Shown here: one piece after another, positions 61,583 to 64,000 of the stretch
Layout: every line of letters starts with the position of its first letter
Numbering within the stretch: position 1 is the stretch's first letter
Assembly: GCF_039542305.1 (NCBI RefSeq)
Contig: NZ_BAABHW010000004.1
Coordinates: 124,001 to 188,000 of the forward strand
From: Roseibacterium beibuensis
Lineage (GTDB): Bacteria > Pseudomonadota > Alphaproteobacteria > Rhodobacterales > Rhodobacteraceae
Length of the DNA stretch: 64,000 bases
Direction: 5' to 3'
Notes under the pieces: model-generated
The model's input: the letters and a program-made list of their open reading frames with translations, nothing else
Databases searched by the model: none
Told to the model about the DNA's origin: nothing
Program-made: the position numbers and the translations under genes

Positions 61583-62275
61583 ATGCCCCGCACGCCGCTT
61601 TACAAGGCCGCCGAGACCGAGATGATCCGCCGGATCGAGGCGGGCGACTGGCCCGTGGGCATGCGGCTGGGCAACGAGTTCCAGCTGGCCGAGGAGTTCG
61701 GCGTGAGCCAGGGAACGATGCGGCGCGCGCTGATGACGCTGGAAGCGATGGGCCTGTTGAGCCGCAAGCCGGGGCGCGGGACCCTCGTGGCCGCGCCTGC
61801 CCCGGTCATGACGACCGGCGGCGGCGGTGCGGGCGGGCTGGTGACACCGGAGGGCGACGCCCCGCAATTCGAGATCCATCGCGCCAAGGCCCTGACCCGC
61901 GGGGCGGATGGGGACCAGGCCGCCCTGTTCGGGTCCGGGCGCCTGTCGGTTTCGGAACGGGTGTTGAAACTGGGCGGCGTGCGCGCGGCGCTGGACGAGA
62001 TCGCGGTGCCCGAGGCGCTGGCCCCGGCGCTGGACGAGGACGCGCCGGTCGATCTGCATGATTTCCTGTCAGCACACGGGCTGTCGCCCGTCACGCTGGA
62101 GGATACGCTTTGCGCCTCGATCACGACGATGGGCGAGTCGGTGACGCTGTCCTGCGACCGCTATACGCCCTTGCTGGTCCTGACCCGCGTCGCGCGCGGG
62201 GCCGACGGGGCCGTGATCGGGCGTCAGGTGTTGCGCGTGGCCGATCCGGACCTCGAATACCGGCCGGGAGGGTGA
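61583..62275 (+). CDS. GntR-family transcriptional regulator (HutC/UTRA type)
   Basis: The protein has 230 residues. The N-terminal winged helix LGNEFQLAEEFGVSQGTMRR and ALMTLEAMGLLSRKPGRGTL is clear. The C-terminal UTRA-like ligand domain (about 100-230) binds an unknown metabolite. I chose the ATG at 61583, preceded by AAAGGA; an ATG 9 bp upstream is also possible. It lies 47 bp after the exonuclease fusion and may regulate this cluster. Confidence 0.88.
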   Translation: MPRTPLYKAAETEMIRRIEAGDWPVGMRLGNEFQLAEEFGVSQGTMRRALMTLEAMGLLSRKPGRGTLVAAPAPVMTTGGGGAGGLVTPEGDAPQFEIHRAKALTRGADGDQAALFGSGRLSVSERVLKLGGVRAALDEIAVPEALAPALDEDAPVDLHDFLSAHGLSPVTLEDTLCASITTMGESVTLSCDRYTPLLVLTRVARGADGAVIGRQVLRVADPDLEYRPGG

Positions 62276-62388
62276 GAGCCCGAGGGGTTGCGCCGGCTTT
62301 GCCGTCGCCCGGCGGGGCTTTGCCGGGGGCATCGAGCCCCCGTCAAAGCGGCTGCTGTCGCAGCTACATATTTGAGGGATAAAGATGG

Positions 62389-62413
62389 GGGCGGGTCCGT
62401 CATGGCCCCGCCC
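62389..62413 (-). terminator. Terminator-like hairpin after the aldehyde dehydrogenase gene
   Basis: GGGCGGG (62389-62395) and CCCGCCC (62407-62413) form a stem just beyond the dehydrogenase stop. In the minus direction CCATCTTTATCC follows, a modest T-rich tail. Confidence 0.6.
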
Positions 62414-62420
62414 GGCGCGT

Positions 62421-63869
62421 TCAGATCCCGTCGATGCACACGTATTTGGTGTCGAGGTAATCTTCGAGCCCCTGGCTGCCGCCCTCTTTCCCGAGGCCGG
62501 ATTCCTTGACGCCGCCGAAGGGCGCCTCGACCGTGGTGATCAGGCCCGAATTGATGCCGATCATGCCGTAATTCAGCGCCTCGTTCAGGCGGAAGGCGCG
62601 GGAGAGGTCCTGCGTGTAGACGTAGGAGGCCAGGCCGAACACGGTGTCATTGGCCATGCGCACGGCCTCTTCCTCGGTTTCGAACCTGAAGACGGGGGCG
62701 AGCGGGCCGAAGATTTCCTCCTTCGCGAAGGCCATGTCCTGCGTCGCGCCGGTCAGAACGGTGGGCTGGAAGAAGGTGCCACCAAGTTGGTGGCGCGCGC
62801 CGCCGAGCGCGACCTCGGCCCCCTTGCCCTTGGCGTCGTCGAGCAGGTCCTCGACCTTCTTCACGGCGTCCTTGTCGATCAGCGGGCCTTGCGCCACGTC
62901 CTCGTTCCGGCCATCGCCGACCTTCAACTCGCGGGTCTTTTCGACCAGTTTTTCGACGAAGGCATCATAGACCCCGGCCTGCACGTAGATGCGGTTGGCG
63001 CAGACGCAGGTCTGGCCGGAATTGCGGTATTTCGAGACGATGGCACCCTCGGCGGCCTTGTCGAGATCGGCATCGTCGAAAACGATGAAGGGCGCGTTGC
63101 CGCCCAGTTCCATCGAGACTTTCTTGACCGTGTCGGCGGATTGCCGGATCAGCTCCTTGCCGACTTCGGTCGAGCCGGTGAAGGTGATCTTGCGCACTTC
63201 CTCGCGCGCCATCATGGCGCCCGCGATCTTACGGGCCGAGCCGGTCACGACGTTCACCGTGCCCTTGGGATAGCCCACCTCTTCGGCCAGCGCGGCCCAG
63301 GCGAGGCCCGAATAAGGGGTGGCGGTGGCGGGCTTGGCGACGATGGGGCAGCCCACGGCCAGCGCGGGCGCGAGTTTGCGCGCGAGCATCGAGGACGGGA
63401 AGTTCCATGGCGTGATCATGCCGACGACGCCCACGGGGTGTTTCGTGACCAGGATGCGGCGGCCATTGACCCCGGCGGGGACGATCTCGCCCTTGGCGCG
63501 GCGGGCTTCTTCGGCGAACCAGCGCACATATTGCGCGCCGATGGCGATCTCGCCCTTGGCCTCGGTGATGGGTTTGCCCATCTCGATGGTCAGCAACTCG
63601 GCCAGGGCCTGCTGGTTGTCCATCAGCGCATCGTGGAGTTTCCACAACAGGCCCACGCGGCTCATCAGGTCCATCGCGGCGAAACCGGGGAAGGCGGCGG
63701 CGGCGGCATCGATGGCGCGCATCGTCTCGGCCTCGCCCGACGCGGGGACGGTGCCGATCACCTCCTCGGTGGCGGGGTTGGTGACCTCGATCGTCTCGCC
63801 GCTATCGGCGCCGATCCACGCGCCGCCGACGAAATTCGCCTCGCGCATCCATGTTGTCCAGTCGCTCAT
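62421..63869 (-). CDS. gabD: NAD(P)-dependent succinate-semialdehyde/aldehyde dehydrogenase
   Basis: The protein has 482 residues from the ATG at 63869; the frame upstream overlaps the GAPDH gene. It contains TPWNFPSSMLARKLAPALAV, the catalytic Glu in VSMELGGNAP and the Cys in NSGQTCVCANR. It is closest to GabD (succinate semialdehyde to succinate), though a broader aldehyde range is possible. Its ATG overlaps the GAPDH stop as ATGA, so the two are translated together. Confidence 0.9.
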   Translation of the reverse strand: MSDWTTWMREANFVGGAWIGADSGETIEVTNPATEEVIGTVPASGEAETMRAIDAAAAAFPGFAAMDLMSRVGLLWKLHDALMDNQQALAELLTIEMGKPITEAKGEIAIGAQYVRWFAEEARRAKGEIVPAGVNGRRILVTKHPVGVVGMITPWNFPSSMLARKLAPALAVGCPIVAKPATATPYSGLAWAALAEEVGYPKGTVNVVTGSARKIAGAMMAREEVRKITFTGSTEVGKELIRQSADTVKKVSMELGGNAPFIVFDDADLDKAAEGAIVSKYRNSGQTCVCANRIYVQAGVYDAFVEKLVEKTRELKVGDGRNEDVAQGPLIDKDAVKKVEDLLDDAKGKGAEVALGGARHQLGGTFFQPTVLTGATQDMAFAKEEIFGPLAPVFRFETEEEAVRMANDTVFGLASYVYTQDLSRAFRLNEALNYGMIGINSGLITTVEAPFGGVKESGLGKEGGSQGLEDYLDTKYVCIDGI

Positions 63870-64000
63870 ATCGTTCCCTCCCCTGTCATCTGCCGGCCCA
63901 TGCGTGTCGCCACGTCGAGCATGCGGCAGGAAAATCCCCATTCGTTGTCATACCAGCCGAAGACGCGGAGCATGCCGCCTTTCGACCGCTTGATCTCGGG
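63866..64000 (-). CDS. gap: Glyceraldehyde-3-phosphate dehydrogenase (C-terminus only, cut by window)
   Basis: Only the last 44 residues are in the window. RVFGWYDNEWGFSCRMLDVA is the conserved C-terminal signature of GAPDH/erythrose-4-phosphate dehydrogenase. The stop overlaps the next gene's ATG. Which of the two activities applies cannot be decided from this part. Confidence 0.85.
   Translation of the reverse strand, partial: PEIKRSKGGMLRVFGWYDNEWGFSCRMLDVATRMGRQMTGEGTI

Noticed and set aside
1..64000. tRNA, rRNA or CRISPR loci
   Set aside because: No cloverleaf, rRNA segment or regularly spaced repeat array was found by reading. A covariance-model scan could still find a missed tRNA.

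Overview
The window looks like the chromosome of a nitrogen-fixing member of the Rhodobacterales (Alphaproteobacteria, Rhodobacter/Rhodovulum-like). The evidence is the high GC content, the nif/rnf/ferredoxin gene order (fdxD next to nifHDK; fdxC-fdxN with an apbE/rnfF-type gene next to rnfABCDGEH, as known from Rhodobacter capsulatus), and ordinary alphaproteobacterial housekeeping genes further right. All assignments come from reading the sequence; no database search was run.

Region 1 (1-19030) is a compact nitrogen-fixation and electron-supply block. On the minus strand, in transcription order, it holds fprA (flavodiiron protein), fdxC, fdxN, an RseC-like gene and apbE; then fdxD and a peroxiredoxin; then nifH-nifD-nifK; then nifE-nifN-nifX, a DUF269 gene, a CCE_0567-type gene and fdxB (cut by the window edge). 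On the plus strand, rnfA-B-C-D-G-E-H encodes the membrane Rnf complex that drives ferredoxin reduction. I find five sigma-54 (-24/-12) promoters: before nifE, nifH, fdxD, fprA and rnfA. Perfect NifA boxes (TGT-N10-ACA) lie before nifE and midway between the divergent fprA and rnfA promoters.

Region 2 (19064-21439) is a scar. It has a flavocytochrome-c-like flavoprotein gene with an internal 21-bp duplication and a missing C-terminus, then about 1.3 kb of relics including an integrase N-terminal piece and an IS3-type transposase C-terminal piece.

Region 3 (21440-28587) looks like an inserted catabolic island of apparently lower GC. It encodes a LysR regulator; a minus-strand operon for an AtoE-type transporter, a YciI protein, a muconolactone-isomerase-like protein and an SDR; and a divergent plus-strand operon for a 3-hydroxyacyl-CoA/carnitine-dehydrogenase-like enzyme, a cyclase-family hydrolase, a beta-keto acid cleavage enzyme (BKACE) and an enol-lactonase-like hydrolase. 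A perfect inverted repeat lies between the two operons. The combination suggests a lactone/hydroxy-acid pathway ending in BKACE; the substrate is unknown.

Region 4 (28747-33133) holds a glycine betaine/proline-type ABC transporter (proX-proW-proV), a tandem TGTCGC site upstream of it and a broken NmrA-like gene. Region 5 (33134-37958) is glycerol use: glpD, glpK and a nitrilase-family gene, with divergent glpR. Region 6 (37942-42760) has a SGNH esterase divergent from a YbbA/YbbP-type ABC system, and a metallophosphoesterase. Region 7 (42771-48533) is a seven-gene Mrp (mnhA-G) Na+/H+ antiporter operon. Region 8 (48925-51655) has two LysR regulators around a short Ldh-type oxidoreductase gene. 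Region 9 (52192-62275) is an acetate block: acs, adk, a two-subunit acetate/solute:Na+ symporter, a cyclic-nucleotide/CBS/DUF294 protein, a small unknown protein, a membrane PAS-like/DnaQ exonuclease fusion and a GntR regulator. The window ends with an aldehyde dehydrogenase gene and the end of a GAPDH gene (62421-64000).
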